This document shows positions 44,135 through 52,666 of a stretch of DNA of 62,684 nt, piece after piece (position 1 is the stretch's first letter; every line of letters starts with the position of its first letter). A model generated the notes under the pieces. The model worked only from the letters and a program-made list of their open reading frames with translations, ran no database searches and was not told the DNA's origin. Position numbers and translations under genes: made by a program. The DNA is from Photobacterium sanguinicancri (GTDB lineage Bacteria; Pseudomonadota; Gammaproteobacteria; Enterobacterales; Vibrionaceae), in the NCBI RefSeq assembly GCF_002265265.1, contig NZ_NOIF01000006.1:1-62684 (forward strand), written 5' to 3'.

Positions 44135-46027
44135 ATGATGGAGCGATTGCGCGAAGGCGCTAGCAGCATTTGGGTTAAGATTATTCTTAGCCTTATCATT
44201 TTCTCTTTTGTCTTCGCAGGTGTAGGTAGCTACCTTGCAGGCGGCAGTGAACAAGCAGCTGCAAAAGTAGGTGATCAAGAAATTGGTCAACGTCAATTTG
44301 AACAAGCCTACCAAAACGAACGTAACCGCATGCAGTCACAACTGGGTGATTACTTTGCAACGCTATTAGGCGATCCAGAGTATGTAAAACAGTTCCGTCG
44401 TAGTGTGCTTGATCGTATGGTTAACGATGTTCTGATCGAACAACGCGCTCATGCGCTAGGCTTACGCATTAGTGATGAGCAAGTTCGTCAAACGATTGTG
44501 ATTATGCCTGAATTCCAACGTGACGGTAAGTTTGATAACGATACATACAACATGTTGTTGCGTCGTTCTAACTTCACCCCAGATCAATTTGCTGAATACA
44601 TGCGTGGCGACATGCTTCGTCAACAGTTCCTTGCTGCTATTCAGGGCAGTGACTTCGCATTAAGCAATGAGCTAGTAGCACTGCGTAAGTTAGAAGTTCA
44701 GCAGCGTGAAGTACGCACGCTAACACTTTCTTTAGATGAATTTACGCAGAAAGCGGAAATTACTGACGAAGAAATCCAAGCATATTACGATCAAAATCCT
44801 CAGCAGTTTACACGCCCAGAGCAAGTTAAAGTGGCTTACATCGAGCTTTCAGGTAAAGGCCTGAAAGACACTATCGCTATTTCTGATGGCGAAGTAGAAG
44901 CCTACTATGACGATCATCACGCGAAATACAGCAGTGCAGAGCAGCGCCAAGTTAGCCATATCCTTATTCAAGGTGACAGCGACGAAGCGAAAGCAAAAGC
45001 AGAAGCGGTATTAGTGAAGCTAAATGAAGGTGCAGATTTTGGTGCACTCGCTGCAACAGATTCTGATGATACATTCAGTGCGAAAGATGGCGGTAAGCTT
45101 GACTGGATGGAAGCTGGCGTGATGGACCCTGAATTCGATAAGGCTGCTTTTGCATTAGCAAATGCTGGTGATATCTCAGGTGTTGTTCAATCTGCGTTTG
45201 GTTTCCACATCATTAAACTTGATGCGGTTAAAGCGTCAGTAGTTAAACCTTTAGCTGACGTTAAAGACAGCATCCTTGCTGACCTTCGCGATCAAAAAGC
45301 GGCTGAAGTGTTCTACGAAATGCAAGAAACACTAGCGAAAACGGCGTATGAAATGCCAGATTCACTAGAAGATGCAGCGGCTGCTGTGAGTGCTGATGTA
45401 CACACAACAGACTTTATTTCAGAAGCGGATGCACCTGAAATATTGAAGAATCCAGCTGTTTTCCGTGCGCTATTAAGCCCTGAAGTGCTTGAGGATGGCC
45501 TTAACTCAGATGTGATTGAACTTGCACCTGAGCATGTCATTGTTGTTCGTGTTGAAGAATCTCGCCCTGAGTCGGTATTACCGTTCGATGAAGTTGCATC
45601 ATCTGTTAAAGGCAGATTAGCGGCACAAAAAGGTGAGCAACAAGCACAGCAAAAAGCTGACGAAGTAATTGCAGCGTTGCGTGAAGGTAATTATGCTATT
45701 CTAGCAACTGAAAGCTTGAGCTTTGGTGAAGCTCAAACTATCGCTCGTAATGGCGGTGAGCCAACTATCGCGCGAGTTGTATTTACATTAGCAAAACCTG
45801 TTGACGGTAAAGCTGTGTACGGTATGACGCGTGATGCATCTGGCAATGTTGTTATTGTTGCGCTTGATAAGGTTGTAGAAAATGACGTTGAAGCTATTGC
45901 GACTGATAGCCAAATGGCACAACAACTTGAGCAAATGCACGCTCAGCAAGATGTAATGGCAACACTTCAAGTGTTACGCGATACCTCTGAAGTTGCTTAC
46001 CCAGCTTTGGATACAGCTACAAACTAA
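44135..46027 (+). CDS. ppiD: PpiD periplasmic chaperone (parvulin family)
   Basis: 630 residues. N-terminal membrane anchor about residues 13-35 (WVKIILSLIIFSFVFAGVGSYL), SurA/PpiD-like chaperone region, one parvulin domain about 265-360 (RQVSHILIQGDSDEAKAKAE, FGALAATDS, GGKLDWMEAG, AFGFHIIKLD) and a C-terminal helical domain. It is tethered at the inner membrane near the Sec translocon and assists exported proteins. Confidence 0.95.
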   Translation: MMERLREGASSIWVKIILSLIIFSFVFAGVGSYLAGGSEQAAAKVGDQEIGQRQFEQAYQNERNRMQSQLGDYFATLLGDPEYVKQFRRSVLDRMVNDVLIEQRAHALGLRISDEQVRQTIVIMPEFQRDGKFDNDTYNMLLRRSNFTPDQFAEYMRGDMLRQQFLAAIQGSDFALSNELVALRKLEVQQREVRTLTLSLDEFTQKAEITDEEIQAYYDQNPQQFTRPEQVKVAYIELSGKGLKDTIAISDGEVEAYYDDHHAKYSSAEQRQVSHILIQGDSDEAKAKAEAVLVKLNEGADFGALAATDSDDTFSAKDGGKLDWMEAGVMDPEFDKAAFALANAGDISGVVQSAFGFHIIKLDAVKASVVKPLADVKDSILADLRDQKAAEVFYEMQETLAKTAYEMPDSLEDAAAAVSADVHTTDFISEADAPEILKNPAVFRALLSPEVLEDGLNSDVIELAPEHVIVVRVEESRPESVLPFDEVASSVKGRLAAQKGEQQAQQKADEVIAALREGNYAILATESLSFGEAQTIARNGGEPTIARVVFTLAKPVDGKAVYGMTRDASGNVVIVALDKVVENDVEAIATDSQMAQQLEQMHAQQDVMATLQVLRDTSEVAYPALDTATN

Positions 46028-46049
46028 TTGCAATTTATTGATTGCTTAG

Positions 46050-46080
46050 CGGGCCGCCATTGTGCGGCCCGTTGTTTTTT
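46050..46080 (+). terminator. Terminator after ppiD
   Basis: CGGGCCGC CATTGT GCGGCCCG stem, 8 bp and GC-rich, followed by TTGTTTTTT. Confidence 0.92.
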
Positions 46081-46163
46081 CAGCAAAATAATGAGGGTAT
46101 TACTTTCGCTATCGTGAATTCCCACTACCATATGATACTCAATTAATATGGAGTGAATGAAGA

Positions 46164-46448
46164 ATGAAACGATTGCTGATAAGTATATTTCTCTGCGGTG
46201 CTGCTTTAGTTGCATCACCAGCAAGCGCTAACGATAGTCATGATGGCATCGAAATTACCATCAACATAAATGATGCAAATGCTGAAGAGTTGGATAAGTT
46301 ATTGATTGGTATCGGCCCTGAAAAAGCCGAGAGTATAATCCTTTACCGAAATGAGCATGGTGAGTTTCAAACGGCAGATGAACTGGCAGGCGTGAAAGGT
46401 ATTGGTTTAGCGACTGTTGAGAAAAATCGTGAGCGAATAAAACTGTAG
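46164..46448 (+). CDS. comEA: ComEA-like secreted helix-hairpin-helix protein
   Basis: 94 residues. Signal peptide (MKRLLISIFLCGAALVASPASA), then two helix-hairpin-helix motifs: NINDANAEELDKLLIGIGPEKAESI and the ELAGVKGIGLATVEK half. ComEA binds incoming DNA in the periplasm during natural transformation in Vibrio. Position after ppiD is conserved in the family. Competence-regulator sites were not identified. Confidence 0.88.
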   Translation: MKRLLISIFLCGAALVASPASANDSHDGIEITININDANAEELDKLLIGIGPEKAESIILYRNEHGEFQTADELAGVKGIGLATVEKNRERIKL

Positions 46449-46557
46449 TTGCTAGCGATGCTTTACATAAAGCGGCTACAAGCCGAGAGATAAAGTGATA
46501 TACGACCAGGAGAACCAGTAGTACTCCTAGTTATTATATTTGCCATCGCCCCCTAGC

Positions 46558-46803
46558 TCATAACTTATGCCTTTGACGTTTACGCGCTTCAGTAAGAAAC
46601 ATTGTATAACCAAACTCTTTATAGTTTTGCATTATGCGTCGTGCATCTTGATACAAGAATTTATACCTACCACCAGATCCCACGCGAACAATTTGCTGCT
46701 CGACCTCAATATTTATACGGTATAGAGGTTGTTGCTCTGTGAGTTTTACGTCACATTGCAGGAATGCATCTTCTGCTTTGTTTGCATTAATGTTTAGCTT
46801 CAA
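46558..46803 (-). CDS. Unrecognised 81-residue cytoplasmic protein
   Basis: 81 residues with no signal or membrane span. The N-terminal half looks beta-rich (DVKLTEQQPLYRINIEVEQQIVRV) and the C-terminus is basic (TEARKRQRHKL). It converges on comEA and is followed downstream by no clear terminator. No family recognised. A start ATG at 46803 is plausible although its Shine-Dalgarno sequence is weak (AGTCTTCACATTG region). Confidence 0.55.
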   Translation of the reverse strand: MKLNINANKAEDAFLQCDVKLTEQQPLYRINIEVEQQIVRVGSGGRYKFLYQDARRIMQNYKEFGYTMFLTEARKRQRHKL

Positions 46804-46889
46804 TGTGAAGACTCCAATATACCGTCGTTAAAATAGTGCGCGTCCTTGCGTGATCTAGACTCCAGCCTACTAACACCGATTAGCATGGG

Positions 46890-47228
46890 TTACTTTTTTG
46901 CGTGAAACAGAGGTTGATTGGTTTTATCTTTTTCTGACCAGAAATTGATATTAAATTGCGCGTTGTCTGATAACTCGATTCGGTGCCAATACTGCGGTGG
47001 ACTTGTGGCAAACTGGCCAGCATGGATGACAATTTTTGCTTCAGGATCTTTTGCTTCTTCATTGGCAAAGCCGTAGTAGGTCACAGTGCCTTCCATGACG
47101 CATAACTGACCAAAAACACCTTCTGCAGTATTATGGTGGGATAGGAGAGCGGCTGGCACGGTTTCTTTAGTAAAGAAAGGGGTAGAGCGTTGAATTGTCC
47201 AATGTGTTGGAATACGGAGATGGCTCAT
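46890..47228 (-). CDS. DUF1971 (YeaR/TehB-like cupin) protein
   Basis: About 112 residues. A single cupin barrel with the signatures RSTPFFTKETVPAALL, GVFGQLCVMEG and PPQYWHRIELSD. This is the domain found in E. coli YeaR, induced by nitrate and nitric oxide, and at the end of some tellurite-resistance TehB proteins. ATG 47228 is preferred to 47234. A Fur-like box lies 65 bases upstream, so iron control is possible. Confidence 0.85.
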   Translation of the reverse strand: MSHLRIPTHWTIQRSTPFFTKETVPAALLSHHNTAEGVFGQLCVMEGTVTYYGFANEEAKDPEAKIVIHAGQFATSPPQYWHRIELSDNAQFNINFWSEKDKTNQPLFHAKK

Positions 47229-47292
47229 AATCACAACCTTTTTTGCTTGCTTTAAAGTGGTATTTATAATGCAACTTTATGGCTGTATTTTC

Positions 47293-47311
47293 AAGAATAA
47301 TTATCATTAAC
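47293..47311. promoter_or_regulatory. Putative Fur box
   Basis: On the minus strand GTTAATGATAATTATTCTT matches 15 of 19 positions of GATAATGATAATCATTATC. It lies between the rhombosortase stop and the DUF1971 start, where the DUF1971 promoter should be. Confidence 0.5.
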
Positions 47312-47339
47312 AGCTTTGTCACAATGCCAAATGTAAGAT

Positions 47340-47906
47340 TTATTCTTTCTTATTCAATATTTTAGTTGTTGAAAATAAAGGCAACAACCCCCAGATTATC
47401 CCAGATATAGCGCCGATTAAGTGTGCTTCTGTTGCTACACGTGCACCGATGAGAGCTTCTGAGCTCATAGAGCCGCCAAATATTTGCTCCCAGCTAATTT
47501 TAGCAATCAGTCCGAGCAGTATTAGCCAGCCGCCTTTCGTTTTCGTTTTAATATCCCGTACAGATCCCCAACCAAATAGGCCATGCAATACGCCAGAAAA
47601 GCCAGCGTACCAGCCCATGTTTGTGGCAAAAATACCGATCCCAATAACAAGCGATATTGAAATGATGAGCAGGGTGTACTGCTTAACCGCAATGTGTTTT
47701 CTAAAAATGAAAGTAATAATGATAAAAGCAAAGGCATTCATCAAAAGGTGAGGCCAATTGGTATGCGTGAGGTTTCCTGTTAGTATGCGCCACACTTCAC
47801 CATTGATGATCAGGCTACGATCCCATACCAATATTGGTTGAATTGAGGGTAACTGCGCAATGGTCGCGAGTAGAACAGCAAACACTAAGTAATGACGAGT
47901 AGACAA
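47340..47906 (-). CDS. rrtA: Rhombosortase (rhomboid-family intramembrane protease)
   Basis: About 188 residues with six hydrophobic spans. Catalytic Ser in WYAGFSGVLHGLFGWG, HxxxN-type pattern THTNWPHLLMNAF and a distal His in ATEAHLIGAISG. The GFSG-x-LHG form is that of rhombosortases, which process proteins with a GlyGly-CTERM tail at the inner membrane. The frame is open to 47999, but TTG 47906 has GAGG five bases upstream and removes the overlap with tapT. No GlyGly-CTERM substrate is encoded in the window. Confidence 0.83.
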   Translation of the reverse strand: MSTRHYLVFAVLLATIAQLPSIQPILVWDRSLIINGEVWRILTGNLTHTNWPHLLMNAFAFIIITFIFRKHIAVKQYTLLIISISLVIGIGIFATNMGWYAGFSGVLHGLFGWGSVRDIKTKTKGGWLILLGLIAKISWEQIFGGSMSSEALIGARVATEAHLIGAISGIIWGLLPLFSTTKILNKKE

Positions 47907-47915
47907 GGCAACCTC

Positions 47916-48536
47916 ATGAGTCGATATTGCGAACAATGTGGAAAAGCGAAGAAAGCTTGTATCTGCAAATGGATACAAACGATTGATGCTAAAACGCAAT
48001 TGTGTATTTTACAACACCCCTCTGAAGTTAATCGTGCAATTGGTACTGCGCGGATATTGTCATTATCGTTGGCAAATAGTGCAATGTTTGTTGGAGAAGA
48101 TTTTAGTCAGCATGAGGCGCTTAACGCATTGCTCGATGATCCTACACGTGATGTATGGTTAGTGTACCCAAGTGATACATCTACAGCGATTACTGAACTT
48201 GCTGCGCGTGAGCAAAATGTCACTCAAACAGAGAAATCCCTGACATTAATATTGCTCGATGGAACGTGGAAAAAAGCCTATAAGATGTGGCAATTATCGA
48301 CCAACTTACATACGTTACCGACGGTGAATTTAGATAATGTGAGCAGCGGTAATTACAGAATTCGTAAATCGCCACGGGAAGCGGGTGTATCGACGGTTGA
48401 GGCGGGCTATTTAGCATTAACCGCATTAGAGGGGAATAAAACTGATTTTACGCCGTTATTAGCGACTTTCAATCGCATGATTGAGTTCCAAATACAGCAA
48501 ATGCCTGTCGGCATATTTGAGAAAAATTACGGCTAG
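47916..48536 (+). CDS. tapT: DTW-domain tRNA aminocarboxypropyltransferase (TapT-like)
   Basis: 206 residues. N-terminal Cys cluster CEQCGKAKKACIC, HPSE in the AdoMet pocket and the family motif LLDGTWKKAYKM, then RKSPREAGVSTVEA. E. coli TapT (YfiP) makes acp3U47 in tRNA. ATG 47916 is chosen over ATG 47892 because AAGG lies seven bases upstream and the Cys motif begins soon after. Its start is nine bases from the divergent rhombosortase start. Confidence 0.87.
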   Translation: MSRYCEQCGKAKKACICKWIQTIDAKTQLCILQHPSEVNRAIGTARILSLSLANSAMFVGEDFSQHEALNALLDDPTRDVWLVYPSDTSTAITELAAREQNVTQTEKSLTLILLDGTWKKAYKMWQLSTNLHTLPTVNLDNVSSGNYRIRKSPREAGVSTVEAGYLALTALEGNKTDFTPLLATFNRMIEFQIQQMPVGIFEKNYG

Positions 48537-48544
48537 TAGTATGT

Positions 48545-48578
48545 CTCCCCTCTTATTGATATTGGGATAAGAGGGGAG
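48545..48578. terminator. Perfect hairpin between convergent tapT and dgt-like genes
   Basis: CTCCCCTCTTAT and ATAAGAGGGGAG form a 12-bp stem over a 10-base loop. T-tracts are weak on both sides; a shared terminator is still the best reading. Confidence 0.6.
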
Positions 48579-48584
48579 GGTTGT

Positions 48585-49952
48585 TTAGAATCCGTGTCCT
48601 TCGCTACCAACACTCATCGCTGTTGTTGGATGGAACAGGGTGCTATATAAACGCTGCGCAAACCCATCTGTCATCCCTGAGATATAATCAGCGATTATCC
48701 GCATTTCATTTTCGTTATTGTCTACAGCATGTTGCCATCGAATTCGCGTGTTTTCAGGCAGCAGGCGTTCAGGATCAGAGGCAAAAGCGTCAAACAACTC
48801 CATGACCAATTGCTGTCCTTTGTATTCCAATAGCTGAATCTCAGGTTTCTTGACCACATACTCACTCACGAAGTGTTTGAGTATATTCAAAACACGCTCC
48901 ATTGGTTCAGAAAGAAACGCATTCCATTGCAGCAAAGGTTCGTCAAAGCTATGTAAGCCATCCTGAATACTTGGGGCGATATGGATGGACGTGAGTAGGG
49001 CATTCACCATCGCACCGATGGCATCTTTACGTTTGTGGTGTGAATCAAACAGCTGCTCACTCAAGGTGCTTATTCGCTCTTCTAGCCAGAGCTCGCCACA
49101 TTCCGCTAACTGGCTAGCGGCGACTTCCTGCCATTGCTCTCGCGTGACAATACCCATCACAATGGCATCTTCTAAATCGTGAACACCATAAGCAATATCA
49201 TCAGCGAGCTCCATGATGGAGCAGTCTAATGATTTAAATCGTGTTTTTTGATGAGAGTGCTCGTTTGTTTTTTCATCTCGCATTGCGCTGAATAAAGCGC
49301 GATCGTTATCACTTAGGCTATTGAGTACCCAATCAAAAGTCGCTTGGTCATCGCTGTATATGCCTTTGGCTGGATGCCAGTCTTTGGCTTTTAAGTGGCG
49401 ATAATTGGTCACATCTGGCGGTATGATAGCAGCACGAGTTTGGTTGATAAAAGCGGGATACTTTAGCAAGCCTAATAGTGTTCGGCGGCACAGGTTCATA
49501 CCGAAATGCTCGGTATAAGGTTCTAATAAGGTCACGATACGAAACGTTTGTGCGTTACCTTCAAAGCCACCGTGATTGCGCATCATGTAGTTTAAAGCGA
49601 CTTCACCACCATGCCCATATGGCGGGTGACCAATGTCGTGAGCTAAACAAATGCTCTCCATTAAACTGGTTGATGGCAAAATTGTACGAAATTCGGGTTG
49701 TTTGATTTTGAGTTGCGCGACAATGCCGGTACCGATTTGCGAGGCTTCAAGCGAGTGGGTAAGGCGAGTACGGTAAAAGTCATGATGCCCAGCGCCATGC
49801 ACTTGTGTTTTGGCTTGAAGGCGACGAAATGCGGCTGAATGAAGGATGCGTGCGCGATCTCGCTGGTAAACCGAGCGATGATCGTTGCGACGTGTTTTTT
49901 GTTCGTTGCTGGTGCGGTTTTCCCATTCTTGGGAAAGGGTTAAGTTATCCAT
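48585..49952 (-). CDS. dgt: dGTP triphosphohydrolase-like HD-domain protein
   Basis: 455 residues. HD phosphohydrolase motifs: [14 protein letters not shown] (first His), [16 protein letters not shown] (His-Asp) and [16 protein letters not shown] (distal Asp). N-terminal [21 protein letters not shown] is typical of the Dgt family. The enzyme removes triphosphate from dGTP. Start overlaps the stop of the truncated yfbR (TAATG), so the two formed an operon before yfbR was cut. Confidence 0.92.
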   Translation of the reverse strand: MDNLTLSQEWENRTSNEQKTRRNDHRSVYQRDRARILHSAAFRRLQAKTQVHGAGHHDFYRTRLTHSLEASQIGTGIVAQLKIKQPEFRTILPSTSLMESICLAHDIGHPPYGHGGEVALNYMMRNHGGFEGNAQTFRIVTLLEPYTEHFGMNLCRRTLLGLLKYPAFINQTRAAIIPPDVTNYRHLKAKDWHPAKGIYSDDQATFDWVLNSLSDNDRALFSAMRDEKTNEHSHQKTRFKSLDCSIMELADDIAYGVHDLEDAIVMGIVTREQWQEVAASQLAECGELWLEERISTLSEQLFDSHHKRKDAIGAMVNALLTSIHIAPSIQDGLHSFDEPLLQWNAFLSEPMERVLNILKHFVSEYVVKKPEIQLLEYKGQQLVMELFDAFASDPERLLPENTRIRWQHAVDNNENEMRIIADYISGMTDGFAQRLYSTLFHPTTAMSVGSEGHGF

Positions 49953-50386
49953 TAACTGATCTCATCCAACGTTAAGTTAAAGCTGTCGACAAACGTGGCG
50001 AGAAAATATTCCATCTCTGGTGTTGAGCGATTTGCTAAATTTTGCTCGATATTAGATTTCGCCTTGGCAAATTCATGGTTGCCAACGTTTAATTCTTCCA
50101 AGCATTTTAGATACGCACACAATGAATCGGCTTGCTTAACAATGGCGTATTCTTCTTGGTTGATTTTTTCACTATCAACCAGTGGCGCGTAATCATCGTG
50201 AAATTCTTCAGGCAGCATCGACAGCAATTTCTTTTCTGCTGCTAATTCGATTTTTTTATATTCTTCTGCGATAGCGGGATTGAAGTATTTTATTGGGGTT
50301 GGCATATCCTCTTTATTTTTGATTTTGATTTGCCCATGCATGAGTGAGTGGGTAACAAACCCTTGCCACATCTGGCATTGTATCAT
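49952..50386 (-). pseudogene. yfbR: yfbR (5'-deoxynucleotidase) truncated by island insertion
   Basis: From the codon at 50308 leftwards the frame encodes the C-terminal ~118 residues of YfbR ([36 protein letters not shown], ending NLTLDEIS). Upstream of that codon the expected His-Asp stretch (YHDxSEVLTG in the family) and the whole N-terminal ~75 residues are absent. They are replaced by unrelated sequence ([14 protein letters not shown]). YfbR dephosphorylates dNMPs and needs the missing metal-binding His/His/Asp, so this remnant cannot be active. The breakpoint is the left end of the genomic island. Confidence 0.88.
50358..50372. repeat. 15-bp repeat, left copy (candidate island end)
   Basis: AACCCTTGCCACATC lies 50 bases inside the yfbR breakpoint. 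The same 15 bases in the same orientation occur at 62598-62612, inside the recombinase coding region. Confidence 0.6.
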
Positions 50387-50850
50387 ACTACTACCGCTCC
50401 GAATCGCACATTAATTGACAAGCGTAACCTGTGTCAAAAACGTAAACCAATGTCTACATCAATATCTAACAAAATCAGAGAAAATGTAAACTAGTGTCTA
50501 GTCAAGAAATCAACACTAGTCATAACTAGTGCATCTGGGCTTAGAACACTAGCTCTAGTATAGTTAAGACGCCATAAGTTAAAGGAGAGTCGGTCAAATC
50601 GTATTTAATTCTCCTACTGCTGATCATGTAGAAGCCCCTGTAGGCGAATTTAATGCTTGGTGACGTTATCATAATCGAGGTTGACTGACGCTCCACCATG
50701 ACTGCATAGATCTATTTTTACGAAGAGTAATTCGGTGGGTAGATAGCGCTCGAAGCTCCCAATTTGGTTTTGCTCTTTTAAGTGGTTTGCCGAGGCTTGG
50801 GGGCAATGCGTTGTTAGCTAATTAATTGGTGTTATAAGACTATAAGAACA
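50387..50850. other. Gene-free left end of the island with a CTAG-rich cluster
   Basis: No supported gene. Six CTAG tetramers lie between 50491 and 50558. They include CACTAG TCATAA CTAGTG (50514-50531) as a palindrome and AACACTAG repeated at 50512 and 50545. CTAG is normally rare in this group of bacteria. Recombinase arm sites or a repressor operator would fit. Confidence 0.6.
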
Positions 50851-51594
50851 GTGAGTATGAAAATAAATCAGCAAGTGTTTAATTTAGCAAATGACGTACT
50901 TAATTTTCCGTTTGATGAGTGTAGCGAACACGATTTTTTAGATAAACAGGAAGATCACGTAAGGTCGTATGTGCAAGTTGTTAATCGGTTCGTTAATAGC
51001 GCAAAGCGCCTTCAAAGTGAGTCTTTTCTCTGTGATGTTTCTAAGGTAAATACCAATGTACGCCATATGTGGCAAGCTAAGGAACTTAGAACACAGGTAC
51101 TAACGTTAATCGATCACTTGAACGAGTTGGCTGGAAATCCTGACTCAGGATTTTATCGTAGTGAAGAGCCGACTTTTGAGCAGTACTTCGAAAGTCAAAA
51201 AGATAAGTTATTAGAAACAATAAACTCTTCTCGTTTTTCTATTTGGGTTGCAGTTGCATGGTTCACAGATAAAGACCTTGCCGACGCTTTGATTAACAAA
51301 GTTCAGCAGGGGCTTAGTGTTCGCGTTGTTATGAATAAAGATGATATCAATAACAATATTGGTCATTACTTAGATGGTAAAGTGGAACTGATTACTGCTG
51401 ACCCACTAAAAAAGTTGATGCATCATAAGTTCTGTGTCTTTGATTTTAAGGTTGTCGCACATGGTTCTTTCAATTGGACAAATAAAGCGGCAAATATTAA
51501 TAATGAGACACTAACTGTTTCGTATAGCACAAAGTTAGCTGAAGAATTTTCACAGGAATTTGTCAGGTTAGTCCACCAGTGTAAATTCGAATAA
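50851..51594 (+). CDS. PLD-family (HKD) nuclease-like protein
   Basis: 247 residues. Single HKD motif near the C-terminus, HHKFCVFDFKVVAHGSFNWT (about residues 191-210), preceded by SRFSIWVAVAWFTDKDLADAL, the usual first strand of the Nuc-like PLDc_2 domain. The first ~110 residues are alpha-helical and unlike known families. Single-HKD proteins dimerise to cut nucleic acids or phospholipids. GTG 50851 or ATG 50857 is the start. First gene of the island, and isolated from the following genes. Confidence 0.8.
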   Translation: MSMKINQQVFNLANDVLNFPFDECSEHDFLDKQEDHVRSYVQVVNRFVNSAKRLQSESFLCDVSKVNTNVRHMWQAKELRTQVLTLIDHLNELAGNPDSGFYRSEEPTFEQYFESQKDKLLETINSSRFSIWVAVAWFTDKDLADALINKVQQGLSVRVVMNKDDINNNIGHYLDGKVELITADPLKKLMHHKFCVFDFKVVAHGSFNWTNKAANINNETLTVSYSTKLAEEFSQEFVRLVHQCKFE

Positions 51595-51601
51595 CAAGAA
51601 C

Positions 51602-51622
51602 TTAAGGCATCAAGATACTTTT
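51602..51622 (+). repeat. Repeated 21-base element after the PLD gene
   Basis: TTAAGGCATCAAGATACTTTT, 7 bases after the PLD gene stop. A copy with 19 of 21 identical bases occurs at 61026-61046 after the gajB-like gene, and weaker similarity extends for about 15 more bases. Confidence 0.7.
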
Positions 51623-51900
51623 ATCATTTAGAGTTAATTGATCTTTCTGAGATTTAATTCGTCATTTATTAAATTAGTAAAATAACTTACTCGCTTATGT
51701 CCAGTATCGAGTCATTAAAGTGAATGCTGACTCATCTTTGCCTCATTCCGGCCTAGAGTTGTTACTCATAATATTTCTGAACACTCTCATTTGAACAAAT
51801 AATACTTATGCAGACATATTGCAACTAACTACATATACAATAGCTGCATGCGGATCATGGTCAACAGAAAAATTGTTCATTAATGATTGGTGATAGAATT
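51623..51900. other. AT-rich gene-free stretch in the island
   Basis: No gene, RNA or repeat recognised between the 21-base element and the terminator at 51901. Confidence 0.5.
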
Positions 51901-51927
51901 AAAGGGCTATACTGAGCATAGCCCTTT
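51901..51927 (-). terminator. Terminator of the DUF3892-like gene
   Basis: AAAGGGCTAT and ATAGCCCTTT form a 10-bp stem with a 7-base loop, followed on the minus strand by AATTCTATC. Confidence 0.72.
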
Positions 51928-51936
51928 GGAGAGTGG

Positions 51937-52149
51937 TTATTCGTTAATGTTATCTGGTCTATCGTGATTAGGGTTGTTCCTAGCGTACTCAATACCATTG
52001 CGTTTGTAGATGTGGGTATCAGGATGCTTACCTTGCTTGACCTCTCGGATTAGCTGCGCTCTACTGACCTCTCCGCGCCCAGTAATCGTATAGCTGTCGT
52101 TGCCACTACCATTACCACCGTTACCGTTAATACTCGAACCTTTCGCCAT
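51937..52149 (-). CDS. Small DUF3892-like protein
   Basis: 70 residues: a Gly/Asn-rich N-terminus and a compact C-terminal domain (EVSRAQLIREVKQGKHPDTH, IYKRNGIEYARNNPNHDRPD) that resembles DUF3892, a small domain of unknown function often found in defence and mobile regions. AGGAG lies seven bases before the ATG, so translation is likely. It is monocistronic with its own terminator and transcribed against its neighbours. Confidence 0.72.
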   Translation of the reverse strand: MAKGSSINGNGGNGSGNDSYTITGRGEVSRAQLIREVKQGKHPDTHIYKRNGIEYARNNPNHDRPDNINE

Positions 52150-52590
52150 AAATGACTCCTATAGTCAAATGAATTTCGTTTGTCGTGCATTCAAGAACAA
52201 CAATGCAACTTGCTGTTTCACCTCCTAAAGCACTAATTATTATGTATAGGTATACAATGTCTAATTCAAGAGATGCTAATTAAAAAATGGATAAATATAA
52301 TGGCGTGAAGTCAGTATCTAATTTTTACTCTCAGTGCTTTTGTATCGCCTTTTTTGATTTTCTAGTCCATCAACTACTGAGTATTCCTCGACAGTTGAAC
52401 TGTTGCATAATTTGTAATATTTGCATGAGCGATGAAAAAGTTCAGCTGCTGCACAAATCAGTATTAATCAAAAATGCCCCAAATCATTTGGAACAAGGGC
52501 CCATACATATTCTGTTAGCCTTAATGTGTCCTAAAATCTCATGACTATCCAGTCACACTCACAAGCCCATATGGTTGTTTTGTATGAAAA
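52150..52590. other. Gap before the OLD-like gene
   Basis: An open frame at 52287-52544 (85 codons, Cys-rich) has no ribosome site and no recognisable domain. A short palindrome ACAGTTGAACTGT lies at 52391-52403. Otherwise nothing is seen. Confidence 0.4.
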
Positions 52591-52591
52591 C

Positions 52592-52652
52592 TTGCTTCCA
52601 GTTAGTCTAGTCATGATACTATTTGCGCATGTCATAAGACCTAGTCGCTAGG
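52592..52652 (+). promoter_or_regulatory. Putative promoter and palindrome over the ribosome site of the OLD-like gene
   Basis: TTGCTT (52592-52597), 17 bases, GATACT (52615-52620). Downstream, CCTAG TCG CTAGG (52640-52652) is a palindrome whose right arm runs into the Shine-Dalgarno sequence GGAG of the gene at 52667. It could hold a repressor site or hide the ribosome site. Confidence 0.38.
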
Positions 52653-52666
52653 AGTGAGTTCTTCAC

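Noticed and set aside
50630..50850. Possible integron attC site (words such as GAAGCCCCTGTAGGCG and GCGTTGTTAGCT)
   Set aside because: No pair of complementary core sites with the right spacing could be found, and no cassette array is present.
52287..52544. 85-codon open frame before the OLD-like gene
   Set aside because: No Shine-Dalgarno sequence, odd Cys-rich composition and no recognisable domain. It might be a gene remnant.
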